Source: an uncultured Psychrobacter sp. (GTDB lineage: Bacteria; Pseudomonadota; Gammaproteobacteria; Pseudomonadales; Moraxellaceae). Taken from it: 64,000 nucleotides of DNA. A program made the position numbers and the translations under genes. The stretch spans positions 1-64,000 of the forward strand of contig NZ_CANMAH010000001.1 in the NCBI RefSeq assembly GCF_947495825.1, given 5' to 3'. Below, one piece after another: positions 41,448 to 51,337 of this stretch; the first letter of the stretch is position 1, and the number at the start of each line of letters is the position of its first letter. Under the pieces are notes generated by a model. The model saw only the letters and a list, made by a program, of their open reading frames with translations, was not told where the DNA came from and ran no database searches.

Positions 41448-42551
41448 CTATTCGCAGCTGACGTTATCACCTTTTTTATCAATACAAATCTTACTGCCAT
41501 CTTTTAGATTGCCTACCCACGCTTTGTTATCTTTAAATATAAACGCAGTCCTTTTTTTAGCACTTGTATCTTCAGCGCTGCTTTCATCTTCGACATTGCT
41601 TGTATCTTTATTACTGTTATTCTCATTATCAGCAATCAAGCCACTATCCTCAAATCGAAATGGTATAACCAGCTCACCCCCTAGATTTACAAATCCCCAT
41701 TTATCATTTAGACGCACGGCAGCCAATCCTTCAGAAAATGGACGTACTTCGTCGAAGGAATAAGTAATCATAGTGACATTTTTATCATCAACAAACCCCC
41801 AACGACCATCTTGCTGATGGGGCTGTAAGGTAGTGAAAGGTGTGGGTCTTGGTTGCTGCGTCTGGGCAGTAGCAGACATCGCCTCACTATTACCCTCTTT
41901 AGCATTGGGGTCGCTGGTGGTTTTGCCATTTTTGTCCAGCCAACTTGTAGACTGGTTTCTACGTATGCGAGCAACTCCGCCTCGATAATCGTCGATGTCA
42001 GTAATCGTCGATGAAAAAGGTACGATTGTCTGGTTGCCAGTGCCAATAACGCCATAATCACCGTTTCTTTTGACAACGATACGACCCTCAGATACTGGAC
42101 GCGCCCAACCTCCATTACCCTTGAACATCTCGTATATGGTAGGGACAACCTCACGACCTTGCATATTGATATAACCGACGCGGCCGTGACGCAATACAGG
42201 CAATAATCCGCCTGCCATATTATTGGCATCCACCTTTTGGTAGCGTGACAGATCAACGACCCTTTTACCTTTGCTATTAATCAATGCAACTGGTGCGCCA
42301 AAGTCTGTTATCGCTAAGTAATGGCCACTAGCGGACGTACAAGAGACGTTTTTATAGTAGCTTTTGGGTATTTTGCAGCTAGCAGCGTTGGCTGTCGGCA
42401 TTGAAAATACGGTAGTTAACAATATACCAGCCATCAAAGATAGTCGCGAGCCTTGTAATAGTGATAAAGTGGGCGCTGATAATGGTACAGATTGTCGCTT
42501 TGATAACATTTGCGCAGCTGTTGACCATTTTAGTATGGATTGTTGAGACAT
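41448..42551 (-). CDS. Exported WG-repeat (KWGFI-type) protein
   Basis: Using ATG 42551 the protein has 367 residues, a long polar n-region, a hydrophobic core (about 36-50) and an ANA cleavage site near residue 56, so it is probably exported. It carries four or more WG-like units such as GRVGYINMQGREVVP, DYGVIGTGNQTIVP, GRWGFVDDKN and DKWGFVNLGGELVIP, which form beta-hairpin repeats thought to bind ligands or proteins. An Asn/Asp/Ser/Glu-rich insertion lies near the C-terminus. Longer starts (ATG 42605, TTG 42638) are possible. No specific role is known. Confidence 0.75.
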   Translation of the reverse strand: MSQQSILKWSTAAQMLSKRQSVPLSAPTLSLLQGSRLSLMAGILLTTVFSMPTANAASCKIPKSYYKNVSCTSASGHYLAITDFGAPVALINSKGKRVVDLSRYQKVDANNMAGGLLPVLRHGRVGYINMQGREVVPTIYEMFKGNGGWARPVSEGRIVVKRNGDYGVIGTGNQTIVPFSSTITDIDDYRGGVARIRRNQSTSWLDKNGKTTSDPNAKEGNSEAMSATAQTQQPRPTPFTTLQPHQQDGRWGFVDDKNVTMITYSFDEVRPFSEGLAAVRLNDKWGFVNLGGELVIPFRFEDSGLIADNENNSNKDTSNVEDESSAEDTSAKKRTAFIFKDNKAWVGNLKDGSKICIDKKGDNVSCE

Positions 42552-43063
42552 AATCAAACCTAAGCTAACAGTATCAATGCCTACCGTAATCGTTGTTAAA
42601 GGCATTAATAACAATAAAAAGTACAAAAAGACGTGCAAAAAAGAAGTGCAGAACTGACTAGAATAGTAAGCGATTGAGACTTACGATTATAAGCAATCAC
42701 AGTAGCAAATAGTAGCAATTTAACCAACACTAGTCTTGTAAGAATGTGACTCTGATATGCATAATGTGTCAAAAATTTGTCATGTATTAAGACAAGCGAT
42801 GCATTTATAAAAAAATATCGCCGTTGTTCTCAAGAGATATTAATGCCCCTTGTATAATAAAGTGAAGCGTTTATCATTGTACATTTTTAGCTACTTTTAA
42901 GCCGCCAGAAACGTATAAGCCGCTTATAACATCACTATAAGCTCAATGTTTTAACCTTGTTTTTTTACCTTGTAGATTCAAAATTCTTAGCTACAGTCCC
43001 TATAGTCTGAGCGTTATTTTTGTTTGCCTACCTGATCACACGATTGTGGTATAAGGATAATTT
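42552..43063. other. Divergent intergenic region with a short palindrome
   Basis: 512 AT-rich bases. A 15-bp palindrome, TATAAGCCGCTTATA, lies at 42914-42928, about 136 bases before the DMT transporter start, and has the form of a dimeric repressor site. No gene is visible. Otherwise nothing was recognised. Confidence 0.4.
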
Positions 43064-43993
43064 ATGGCGGTTGCCTCTTCATATTCTGCAACGATTGGTT
43101 TAACGATTGGTTGTATTATTTTTGGCTTAGGAAGCCTAATTGTCGCCCATGTCGATATTGGCGGTTGGGCAATGGCGTTTTGGCGCCTTGCTATTTCAGG
43201 CGTTATATTTGCAATATTGGCAAAGTTGACTGGACAAAGGATGCCGCACTCAAGGCGTGCCATCATCTACGGTTTATTATCGGGCGTGTTTTTAGGATTA
43301 GATTTAGCGCTTTGGCATGAGAGTATCTATGCCGTTGGCCCTGGCATCTCAACCTTACTTAACAGTTTACAGATTTTCTTTTTGGCGGCTATCGGGTTTT
43401 TATATTTTAATGAGCGTCAGTCTGCTTTACAGCTACTCAGTCTGTGCCTAGCGATGTTGGGCGTGGCGATGATTGGTAGCCCTGAGTTTGCGCATAACAC
43501 TAACGCGACTTGGGGTTTTATTGCTGGCATTGTGTCAGGAGGCATGTTGGCTGCGTCTATGACTTTTATTCGTAAGACTCATGATACAGAACCGACCCCG
43601 ATCTTTGTATTGATGCAACTGATTAGTATTGGCGGGGTGCTCGCTATGATCGTGCCAATGTTCGTTTTGGATACGGGCAATATAATGCCTAATACGTTGT
43701 CTGAGGTTGGTTGGGTGCTGGTCTATGGCGCGGTTATGCAATGTGTGGCATGGGGATTAATTGCCTATTCTATACCTAAATTATCATTGGCACTAACAGG
43801 ACTGCTTTTATTAACTGAGCCAGTTGCAGCGCTAATTATCGATTATAGCTGGCTGGACAAACCTATCAATACTTTACAATGGAGCGGCGCGCTACTGACT
43901 ATGTTTGCCATATATTTAGGCTCAATCAAACCCAAGCCAGGCGCGCTGCGTCGTTATCGATTTTTTTCAAGGTTTTATAGACGTAAATACTAG
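43064..43993 (+). CDS. DMT-superfamily (EamA) transporter
   Basis: A 309-residue inner-membrane protein with about ten hydrophobic helices and two EamA halves (about 8-140 and 155-290). FWRLAISG and LLLTEPVAALIIDY are typical of the family. A basic tail (GALRRYRFFSRFYRRKY-like) should lie in the cytoplasm. Family members export amino acids, metabolites or drugs, but substrate is unknown. Different from rarD at 31389. Confidence 0.82.
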   Translation: MAVASSYSATIGLTIGCIIFGLGSLIVAHVDIGGWAMAFWRLAISGVIFAILAKLTGQRMPHSRRAIIYGLLSGVFLGLDLALWHESIYAVGPGISTLLNSLQIFFLAAIGFLYFNERQSALQLLSLCLAMLGVAMIGSPEFAHNTNATWGFIAGIVSGGMLAASMTFIRKTHDTEPTPIFVLMQLISIGGVLAMIVPMFVLDTGNIMPNTLSEVGWVLVYGAVMQCVAWGLIAYSIPKLSLALTGLLLLTEPVAALIIDYSWLDKPINTLQWSGALLTMFAIYLGSIKPKPGALRRYRFFSRFYRRKY

Positions 43994-44024
43994 TAAAGGC
44001 TGTTCATCATTACAATAACTATTG

Positions 44025-44044
44025 TTAGGTATAAGAATACCTAA
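44025..44044. terminator. Hairpin between convergent DMT transporter and uraA genes
   Basis: A perfect 8-bp stem (44025-44032 with 44037-44044) with a 4-nt AAGA loop, 11 bases from the uraA stop. It has no clear T tract, so it may be a weak terminator. Confidence 0.42.
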
Positions 44045-44054
44045 ATATAATACT

Positions 44055-45491
44055 CTACTCTTTTTGACTATTAAACAAAGCGTTTAGTATGATAGCGGTC
44101 AGAGTTGCTGTACCGATACCACCTAAGTCAAAACCTCCTAGATGTAGGCTAAAGTTCCCCGTACCCATAATCACCGTAACGGCAGCAATGATAAGATTGC
44201 TGTTTTTGCTAAAATCAATGTGACTGTCTATCCATATTTTCACCCCAGCAATAGCAATCAAGCCGAATACGACAATAGATGCACCGCCCAATAACGCTGA
44301 AGGAATCGTCTGAATGATAGCGCCAAACTTTGGTGACAATCCTAGTAAAATAGCAACCACACCTGCTATCACAAAAATAGTTGTACTATAGACCTTGGTT
44401 ACCGCCATCACGCCGATGTTTTCAGCATAAGTCGTCACCCCAGTACCACCAAACCCCGCTGAAAACGTCGTGGCTACGCCATCAGCTAAAAACGCACGAC
44501 CCATATAAGGCGTAACGCGTGATTTGGTCATTCCTTCTACTGCTTTAAAGTGTCCAAGATTTTCAGCAACGAGAATAAAAGCCACAGGCGCTATCAAGAT
44601 AATAGCACTCATCTCAAAACGCGGTGCATGTATACCTGGTAGGCCAAACCATGAGGCAGCAGCCACACTTGTAAAATCAATCGTTGTGCCAAAACCCAAT
44701 AGGTTGGTCATAACATAGTAAGCGATATAGGACAATATCAAACCCACTAATAACAACAAACGCCTTAGCATACCGCGAGTAAACACTGCCACACTACTGA
44801 TTAGTAGCACAGTTAATGCTGCCATCCATGCGTCAAACTGATTGGCTGATACGCCTTGAATAGTAACTGGCGCTAGATTAAGACCAATAATCATGACAAT
44901 AGCACCAGTCACAATAGGCGGCATTAAACGCTCAATCCAGCCTGTGCCGGTTTTCATTACTAACAAGCCTATTAGCGCATAAATAATCCCGCAGGCCATA
45001 ATGCCGCCTAAAGCGACATCTAAATTGGTATTAAAACCTACGCCAGCATAAGCTGTCACAGCAATAACAGGGCCAATAAAGGCAAAGCTTGAACCAAGAT
45101 AGCTTGGCATACGACCGCCGGTAATCATAAAAAACATCACCGTACAGATACCTGACATCAAAATAGCCAAGTTGGGATCAAAACCCATTAATAGCGGTGC
45201 AAGGACAGTTGCACCAAACATAGCAAAGGTATGCTGAACACCAAGTAAAATACTTTTAGAAGCGGGTAGATATTCATTGATACCGACAGGATTGTGGTCA
45301 AGATCCCCGCGATAAGGTCGCCATGTAGGGAACCAGCGTCCATTTTCAAAGTCTGGATTGTTGGTAAGTTGCATCATAGCAGGTGTGATACCTGCTGCTT
45401 CTAATGCCGTTAAAGGGGTTTGAGTTTTGGCGCTATTTTCTGAGTGAGATGAATGCTGTGTCTTGGAAGGATCTTCTGAGGGAGTTACCAT
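44055..45491 (-). CDS. uraA: Uracil permease (NCS2 family)
   Basis: Proton-coupled uracil importer with about 14 membrane helices. The sequence VAENLGH gives the Glu/His pair spaced like E. coli Glu241/His245, and YAENIGVMAVTKVYS contains the equivalent of Glu290, so the uracil site is intact. The start at 45491 (478 residues) has AGGA upstream; the open frame reaches 45563. Even so it has an N-terminal cytoplasmic extension of about 75 residues, rich in Ser/Thr/His, before the usual WRPYRGDLDHNPVGINEYLP region. No pyrimidine genes are adjacent. Confidence 0.87.
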   Translation of the reverse strand: MVTPSEDPSKTQHSSHSENSAKTQTPLTALEAAGITPAMMQLTNNPDFENGRWFPTWRPYRGDLDHNPVGINEYLPASKSILLGVQHTFAMFGATVLAPLLMGFDPNLAILMSGICTVMFFMITGGRMPSYLGSSFAFIGPVIAVTAYAGVGFNTNLDVALGGIMACGIIYALIGLLVMKTGTGWIERLMPPIVTGAIVMIIGLNLAPVTIQGVSANQFDAWMAALTVLLISSVAVFTRGMLRRLLLLVGLILSYIAYYVMTNLLGFGTTIDFTSVAAASWFGLPGIHAPRFEMSAIILIAPVAFILVAENLGHFKAVEGMTKSRVTPYMGRAFLADGVATTFSAGFGGTGVTTYAENIGVMAVTKVYSTTIFVIAGVVAILLGLSPKFGAIIQTIPSALLGGASIVVFGLIAIAGVKIWIDSHIDFSKNSNLIIAAVTVIMGTGNFSLHLGGFDLGGIGTATLTAIILNALFNSQKE

Positions 45492-46035
45492 GCGCGCGTG
45501 TCCTATGTGGCCGAAAATAATAGCTAAAAAGGATAAATAAAGAATTAATGACGCAAGCACCATCCTATTTAGTATATCTCACCGTATTGCCCGGTACATC
45601 TAACAATAATTATTTAGCTCGACCTACAACACTGATATACTTAATAAATGGTAGTTGTTTATACAAATTTGTCACATTTTGCTAGATGTCTGAGGCAAGA
45701 TATGTTCTACTAAATCCATCGCTTTAGCTGCTTATATTCTGATACTTTCTATAGCAGCAACCGCTTACAGGATGTTACATAAGCGTTGATGCCAAGCATC
45801 ATAACGGAAATTTATAATAAACAAAAGCTATTATTCTTCTATCATCCATACTACCAAGTTTAAACGCTCATATAGACGATGCTTCAAAATCATTGTTTAG
45901 CCATGCCTACTCACTACTGTGACTGGTCATACTTATGATGCTTGCAATATTGATTAAGCTATAAAGTCGTTTTTGTTAATCAATTGGTTACGATGACAAC
46001 CATATTCACTCACTTTTATTTTTTGGTAATTTATT
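45492..46035. other. Divergent intergenic region between uraA and sdaA
   Basis: About 540 AT-rich bases with no credible gene. A small inverted repeat, CGCTTA with TAAGCG, lies at 45762-45785. No riboswitch or operator was recognised. Confidence 0.4.
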
Positions 46036-47469
46036 ATGATTAGTGTATTTGATCTATTTAAAATTGGCATTGGGCCTTCAAGCTCACATACTGTAGGGCC
46101 TATGGTAGCTGCCAATTTATTTTTGACTTCTTTGAGTAAACAATTTGAGCTGACAGATATCATAAAATTAGAGATTGAACTATACGGCTCACTCGCTGCA
46201 ACAGGTAAAGGCCACGCTACTGACACAGCCATTCTCTTAGGTTTACTTGGTCATACGCCAAGTACCATCGATACACGACTGACCAGCCAATACCTCACAC
46301 CTATCTTTTCAGATAAAAAAATGAATGTATCAGGTCAGCACATTATCGACTTTGATACAGAACATGATATCTATTGGTACGATGATACTGTTCTACCTTA
46401 TCACCCTAATGCGCTGACCATTCGTGCCATATTGGCAGACGACACTCATTATCAGCAAACTTATTACTCAGTTGGTGGCGGCTTCGTCATTAATGACGAT
46501 GATGCTCATAATCCAGATGAAGACCATGGTACGCCAACGATTGATATAGTCCCCTATCCTTTTAATACTGCAGCTGAGCTACTTGAGCAGTGTCGTCAGC
46601 ATAAGCTAAGTGTGAGCGAACTGGTATTGGCAAACGAATGCCATTATCGTGATAAAGAAGATATTTTTGCCTATTTAGACTCTATTTGGGAGGTAATGCA
46701 AAACTGTGTCAAACAAGGTTGTGAAAATAGTGGCATTTTGCCAGGTGGTTTAGACGTCAAACGCCGCGCTCAAGCACTACATTTGCAGCTATGTGCTGAA
46801 AAAGATCAGCCAAGGACAAAGAACGACAAGCTTGCTGCGATGGATTGGGTCGATTTGTATGCGCTGGCAGTCAATGAAGAGAATGCAAATGGTGGTAATG
46901 TCGTCACTGCCCCAACCAACGGTGCTGCTGGTATTATCCCTGCAGTTATGTGCTATTACCGCGATTTTTTATCAAACTACACTCAAGAAGGTGCACGCAA
47001 ATTTTTATTAAATGCCACGGCAATCGGTAGCTTAATCAAACAAAACGCATCAATCTCTGGTGCTGAAGTTGGCTGTCAAGGTGAAGTCGGATCCGCTTGT
47101 GCGATGGCTGCTTCTGCATTGGCAGAGATTATGGGCGGCGATCCTGCCAAATGTCTCAACGCAGCTGAAATCGGCATCGAGCATAACCTAGGTCTTACCT
47201 GTGATCCTGTCGGCGGCCTAGTACAAGTACCTTGTATTGAACGCAATGCGATGGGAGCAGTAAAAGCAATCAATGCCGCTCGTCTTGCCTGCCGAGGCAA
47301 CGGTCAGCACTTTGTCTCATTAGATAAGGCAATTGAGACTATGAAACAAACTGGTGCCGATATGTCGGATAAATATAAAGAAACGGCCCGAGGCGGTCTT
47401 GCTGTCTATGCAGATAACCGCATACCTACTGCTACCCATGGCGTTAGTGTCAACTATAGCCAGTGCTAA
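46036..47469 (+). CDS. sdaA: L-serine ammonia-lyase (single-chain, iron-sulfur)
   Basis: Deaminates L-serine to pyruvate using a 4Fe-4S cluster. The 477-residue protein joins the beta domain (about 1-160, beginning [18 protein letters not shown]) and the alpha domain (about 190-470) in one chain. Cluster cysteines lie in [22 protein letters not shown] and [10 protein letters not shown]. An acidic loop (about 155-165) is slightly longer than in E. coli. No sdaC transporter is adjacent. A strong terminator follows. Confidence 0.93.
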   Translation: MISVFDLFKIGIGPSSSHTVGPMVAANLFLTSLSKQFELTDIIKLEIELYGSLAATGKGHATDTAILLGLLGHTPSTIDTRLTSQYLTPIFSDKKMNVSGQHIIDFDTEHDIYWYDDTVLPYHPNALTIRAILADDTHYQQTYYSVGGGFVINDDDAHNPDEDHGTPTIDIVPYPFNTAAELLEQCRQHKLSVSELVLANECHYRDKEDIFAYLDSIWEVMQNCVKQGCENSGILPGGLDVKRRAQALHLQLCAEKDQPRTKNDKLAAMDWVDLYALAVNEENANGGNVVTAPTNGAAGIIPAVMCYYRDFLSNYTQEGARKFLLNATAIGSLIKQNASISGAEVGCQGEVGSACAMAASALAEIMGGDPAKCLNAAEIGIEHNLGLTCDPVGGLVQVPCIERNAMGAVKAINAARLACRGNGQHFVSLDKAIETMKQTGADMSDKYKETARGGLAVYADNRIPTATHGVSVNYSQC

Positions 47470-47504
47470 AACTGAAACTGAAAAGTAAAAACTCCAAAAC
47501 TCAC

Positions 47505-47538
47505 AAAAAAAGCCTCTAACAATATAGAGGCTTTTTTT
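47505..47538 (+). terminator. Rho-independent terminator of sdaA
   Basis: A perfect 14-bp stem (47505-47518 with 47525-47538), seven A at the left and seven T at the right, 6-nt loop, 35 bases after the sdaA stop. It can also serve the convergent lipoprotein gene ending at 47579. Confidence 0.9.
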
Positions 47539-47578
47539 GTATTCTTACTAATTACTTGGCAACTATAATAAAAAATAA

Positions 47579-47977
47579 TTATTCAGCTGTTTTTGAGATA
47601 ACGTCATTTAATATCCAAACAGGCTTAACCACACCAGTTTTGGTATCAGCAATTGCTTCTTGACGCACATCTAACATATAGCGATAATTTGGCTCATAGG
47701 TAAAGCCTTGGATGTTACCGTTCAACGTGTTGTAATTCTTTTGATAGCTTTGACGATACTGTAGGCACTGTGTCTCGATTTTATTACCACTAGTATCCAT
47801 ACGCTCACAAAGCGCTTTACGCGGAGCAATTTCTACTTCAAAGCTTGGAATGTTCACAACTTTAACGTTTACTGCTTGACCCTCTACTACCATGGTACGC
47901 TCATCGTCTAGACCCATCGTAGAACAACCTGCTAATGCAAAAGTGGCTGCAAATGCTGCAATCGCTAATTTTTTCAT
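47579..47977 (-). CDS. Lipoprotein, DUF4377-like
   Basis: Starting at ATG 47977 (GAGG 8 nt upstream) the protein has 132 residues. The signal peptide ends with LAGC and Cys18 is the lipid anchor. The C-terminal half, with CLQYRQSY, IQGFTYEPNYRYMLDVRQE and a closing VWILNDV strand, fits the DUF4377 domain, often found next to or fused with the heat-shock lipoprotein HslJ/META domain. No META domain is present here. Three cysteines remain in the mature protein besides the anchor or near it. Role unknown, possibly envelope stress. Confidence 0.74.
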   Translation of the reverse strand: MKKLAIAAFAATFALAGCSTMGLDDERTMVVEGQAVNVKVVNIPSFEVEIAPRKALCERMDTSGNKIETQCLQYRQSYQKNYNTLNGNIQGFTYEPNYRYMLDVRQEAIADTKTGVVKPVWILNDVISKTAE

Positions 47978-48042
47978 TTTTATACCCTCGATCAATTGTT
48001 GTTAAATAGCTCATATCTCATTCACTAAATATCGTCACTTTA

Positions 48043-48121
48043 TGGCTCTTATAAAACCTTATAAACAATACGATATTTCAAGATATAAACGTTAATAGTG
48101 AGTACTTTTTTATAAGAGCCA
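48043..48121. repeat. Perfect 14-bp inverted repeat with 51-base spacer
   Basis: TGGCTCTTATAAAA (48043-48056) is repeated in inverted form at 48108-48121. It lies between argJ and the DUF4377-like gene, both on the minus strand. The 79-base unit codes for nothing and could be a tiny transposon relic or a structured leader. No second copy was seen. The remaining 47978-48334 interval holds no gene. Confidence 0.55.
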
Positions 48122-48334
48122 ATTATAGTGCCCAAACAAAAGTAGTACTACTTATTGTTGTACTGCAATTAGTATAGGTCTTGAATAAGCTTTGCCTCTA
48201 TAACTGGTTTGTAACGTAACGTCAGTATTTGCAACTGGTGTTATTCAAACGTACTCACACATTAGCAATTTTTACATTATGAGCTTCAAATTATTAATAC
48301 TAGGGGCTAAATAAAAAACGAATACAACGCTTAT

Positions 48335-49558
48335 CTAGCTACGATAATCTGCGTTAATTTTGACATAATCATAAGACAGATCACAGGTATAAACAGTGTC
48401 GCTGGCATCACCTCGCGCTAAGTCAATATGGATGGTAATCTCCGGGCGACTCATAACGGTCTTGCCAGCGTCTTCAGTATAGCTAGGTGCTACGCCACCG
48501 TTTTGACAGATCATAACGTCATCTAAATACACATCTACTTGCTCAGTGTCTAAGTCTTCGATACCAGCATAACCAACGGCTGCTAAGATACGACCCCAGT
48601 TAGCGTCGCTCGCAAAGAACGCTGTTTTTACCAGTGGTGAATGCGCGACTGCATAAGCCACATCACAGCATTCTTGAGTGGTTTTACCACCAGTGACTTT
48701 TACGGTCATAAACTTTGTTGCCCCTTCACCATCACGCACGATCAACTGTGCCAGACGCACAAATACTTCGGTTAAGGCACTAAACAATGACTGATAATGC
48801 GGGTGTTCAGGACTGTCGATTACCTCGGCACTGGCAGCCCCTGTCGCTATCAACACGCAGCAGTCATTGGTTGAGGTATCGCCATCGACGGTAATGCGGT
48901 TAAAAGACTGCTCATTGATAGTAACCAGCATCTCTTGCAATAGGTCAGCTGCAATATTGGCATCAGTGGCTACATAACCTAGCATGGTTGCCATATTAGG
49001 GCGGATCATACCTGAGCCTTTAGATATACCAGTGATATGATAGCTCGTATCTGCAATATCCACTTTTTGGCTTGCAAGCTTAGGGATAGTATCAGTCGTA
49101 CGAATCCCGTTAGCCGCTGCTAACCAGTTATCCGCTCCTAAGCTGTCTAAAGCCTTATCTAGCCCTTTGATGACCGCTTCACTATTTAATGGCTCGCCTA
49201 TCACGCCAGTAGAAAACGGCAACACCGCGCTAGTGTCTACACCAGCCTTACTCGCTAAAGCCGTGCAAATCTCTTCTGCTCGGCGTTTGCCATCAGCACC
49301 TGTACCCGCATTGGCATTACCTGTGTTGGTCACTAAGTAGCGCGGAGCCGTTTTTGCAAAGTGCTCTCGCAGTACGCGTACAGGTGCAGCGCAAAACGTG
49401 TTTTTGGTCGTCACAACTGCACTGGTTGCAGTCTCCGCAATTTCGATGACCACTAAATCGTCGCGATCTTTATAACGCACACCTGCTGCGGTAGCACTCA
49501 ATCTGATACCGTCGATAGGATAAATAGTGTTGGGTACTGATATGTTTCCGACAGCCAT
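48335..49558 (-). CDS. argJ: Bifunctional glutamate N-acetyltransferase / ornithine acetyltransferase
   Basis: Recycles the acetyl group in arginine synthesis. The 407-residue precursor self-cleaves between Ala190 and Thr191 in NMATML, leaving Thr191 as nucleophile; KGSGMIRPNMATML is a full match to the family. NTGNANA near 78-84 and FFASDANWGRIL in the small subunit are also conserved. Whether it is bifunctional or only ornithine acetyltransferase cannot be told. Single gene, flanked by an exonuclease gene upstream. Confidence 0.94.
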   Translation of the reverse strand: MAVGNISVPNTIYPIDGIRLSATAAGVRYKDRDDLVVIEIAETATSAVVTTKNTFCAAPVRVLREHFAKTAPRYLVTNTGNANAGTGADGKRRAEEICTALASKAGVDTSAVLPFSTGVIGEPLNSEAVIKGLDKALDSLGADNWLAAANGIRTTDTIPKLASQKVDIADTSYHITGISKGSGMIRPNMATMLGYVATDANIAADLLQEMLVTINEQSFNRITVDGDTSTNDCCVLIATGAASAEVIDSPEHPHYQSLFSALTEVFVRLAQLIVRDGEGATKFMTVKVTGGKTTQECCDVAYAVAHSPLVKTAFFASDANWGRILAAVGYAGIEDLDTEQVDVYLDDVMICQNGGVAPSYTEDAGKTVMSRPEITIHIDLARGDASDTVYTCDLSYDYVKINADYRS

Positions 49559-49658
49559 AGCTCAATCCTTATTAATCAATTTTTAGAATCATTTTTTAAT
49601 ATCAAAGATATGTTCACTCATTAAAAGCGTATACATAAATAGTATTTTGGCGCACGTA

Positions 49659-50483
49659 CTAGTTTTGGCTCAAGTCAAACGCCGCCCAGATAGGCGCATG
49701 ATCAGAGGGCTTCTCCATTGCACGTAGCTCATAGCTGATACCTGCGTCCACACATCCATTCGTTAGATCAGCGGTACACAAAATATGATCGATACGTAGG
49801 CCACGCTTGGGATCATCATTAAAACCGCGACTGCGATAGTCAAACCAGCTATATAACTCTGTGCTTTCTGGATAATGTAGACGATAAGTGTCAGTTAGTT
49901 CCCGTGACATGAGTGCTGAATACCATTCACGCTCTTCGGGTAAAAATGAGGTTTTTCTATTTTTGAGCCAGCGCTTAGCGTTAGCTTCACCGATTCCGAT
50001 GTCTATATCTTCTGGCGCAATATTCATGTCACCCATGATGACAATCGAGCGCCCTTCCGCTTTTAAAGTGTCAATATAAGCCATCAAATCAGCATAATAA
50101 GCGCGCTTCATCGGAAACTTAGTTGGATGATCTTGGCTCTCACCTTGTGGAAAGTAACCATTAAGCACATCAATTTCACGGCCTTGCAGCTCATAACGCG
50201 CGTGAATAAAGCGTTTTTGGGCTTCTTCATCGTCACCAGGAAAGCCTTTTTGCACAAATATAGGCGCAACTTTAGACAATAATGCCACCCCGTAATGTCC
50301 CTTTTGTCCAAAATACTCAATATGATAGCCAAGACTTTCTACATTTTTTAATGGAAACTGATCATCATGGACTTTGGTTTCTTGTAGCCCCATGACATCA
50401 GGGTCTATTACTTCTCGCACAGCTTCAAGCTGATGCTGGCGGGCGCGAATACCATTGATATTAAAACTCACAAAACGGGTCAT
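49659..50483 (-). CDS. xthA: Exodeoxyribonuclease III
   Basis: AP endonuclease and 3'-5' exonuclease for base-excision repair; 274 residues, normal. Asn8 ([10 protein letters not shown]), Glu35 (GLQETKV), GDMNIAP, the RIDHIL motif and SDHAPIW near the end form the Mg-dependent active site. It sits 100 bases upstream of argJ on the same strand and need not be co-regulated with it. Confidence 0.92.
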   Translation of the reverse strand: MTRFVSFNINGIRARQHQLEAVREVIDPDVMGLQETKVHDDQFPLKNVESLGYHIEYFGQKGHYGVALLSKVAPIFVQKGFPGDDEEAQKRFIHARYELQGREIDVLNGYFPQGESQDHPTKFPMKRAYYADLMAYIDTLKAEGRSIVIMGDMNIAPEDIDIGIGEANAKRWLKNRKTSFLPEEREWYSALMSRELTDTYRLHYPESTELYSWFDYRSRGFNDDPKRGLRIDHILCTADLTNGCVDAGISYELRAMEKPSDHAPIWAAFDLSQN

Positions 50484-50758
50484 GCTTTATCCTATATTGA
50501 CTGGTTCAAGTTTGTTCGTGCTTTATAAATTATTCTGGTAACTTTTGGAATGTAAAAGGATGATAAATAGCAATAAAAATAGCTAAGTCGACCTGGCTAT
50601 TGCGTGTCTTCAAATCTTAAGATACAGTAGAAAACTTGTTTTACTGACCGTTGTGACACAATAAATAGCGGCATACTCTCCTTCTAATTGTGTTTATCTT
50701 ATATATTTTTATAAACATTGAAGTACTTTTTACCGAGCTACTTTTTTAGCCAAACGAT

Positions 50759-51328
50759 GTGAGCCAAATTATGACGACAGCGCCATCAAATTCTACTATT
50801 TCACCTCTATACTCTACCGATTACCGCGTGTATATCAACCATACGGATGCTGGCGGTATAGTCTACCATGCCAATCATCTGGTGTTTTTTGAAAATTGTC
50901 GCCGCGACTGGTTTAGTAAGCTTGGTCTAAACGGCTATTTTATGCATGCTGATGATGGTCAAATCCAGCATTTTGTAGTGAGTCAAGCACAGCTACAGTA
51001 CAAAAAGGCAATATTTTTAGATGAAGTCGTTAAAGTACATATCGATCGAGTTGAACTAAAACCTGCCAGCATTGTATTCTATCAAAGTATTCATCGCCAT
51101 GTGTCACAGGACGCAAATGAAAATCACTACCCTTCTACAAAAACTCTATTAAGTAGCGCTAAGATTGTGATTGCTTGCGTGCAAAATCAGACAAAACCAG
51201 AGCCAGCTGATAATGCTGATACATCAGACATAGCAGCTAATGCTGCACCAATTCGGCCGATACGAGTGCCAAAAAACCTTCACGATAATATTCAACAAGC
51301 TATTGCGCATCACTCTAACGATGCATAA
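50759..51328 (+). CDS. Hotdog-fold acyl-CoA thioesterase (YbgC/4HBT-like)
   Basis: Predicted acyl-CoA thioesterase of 189 residues from GTG 50759, or 185 from ATG 50771. YINHTDAGGIVYHANH contains the catalytic Asp30 of the 4-hydroxybenzoyl-CoA/YbgC group, followed by FFENCRRDWF. The hotdog core spans about 18-145; the last 45 residues are a low-complexity Ala/Asp/Pro stretch absent from E. coli YbgC. It lies 9 bases before the ABC ATPase gene, so the two are probably one transcript, but a functional link is not obvious. No tol-pal genes are adjacent, unlike classical ybgC. Confidence 0.8.
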   Translation: MSQIMTTAPSNSTISPLYSTDYRVYINHTDAGGIVYHANHLVFFENCRRDWFSKLGLNGYFMHADDGQIQHFVVSQAQLQYKKAIFLDEVVKVHIDRVELKPASIVFYQSIHRHVSQDANENHYPSTKTLLSSAKIVIACVQNQTKPEPADNADTSDIAANAAPIRPIRVPKNLHDNIQQAIAHHSNDA

Positions 51329-51337
51329 CACTCATAC

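Noticed and set aside
42638..42638. TTG start of the WG-repeat protein
   Set aside because: ATG 42551 places a signal peptide nearer the N-terminus; the upstream part is a second hydrophobic run without a ribosome site.
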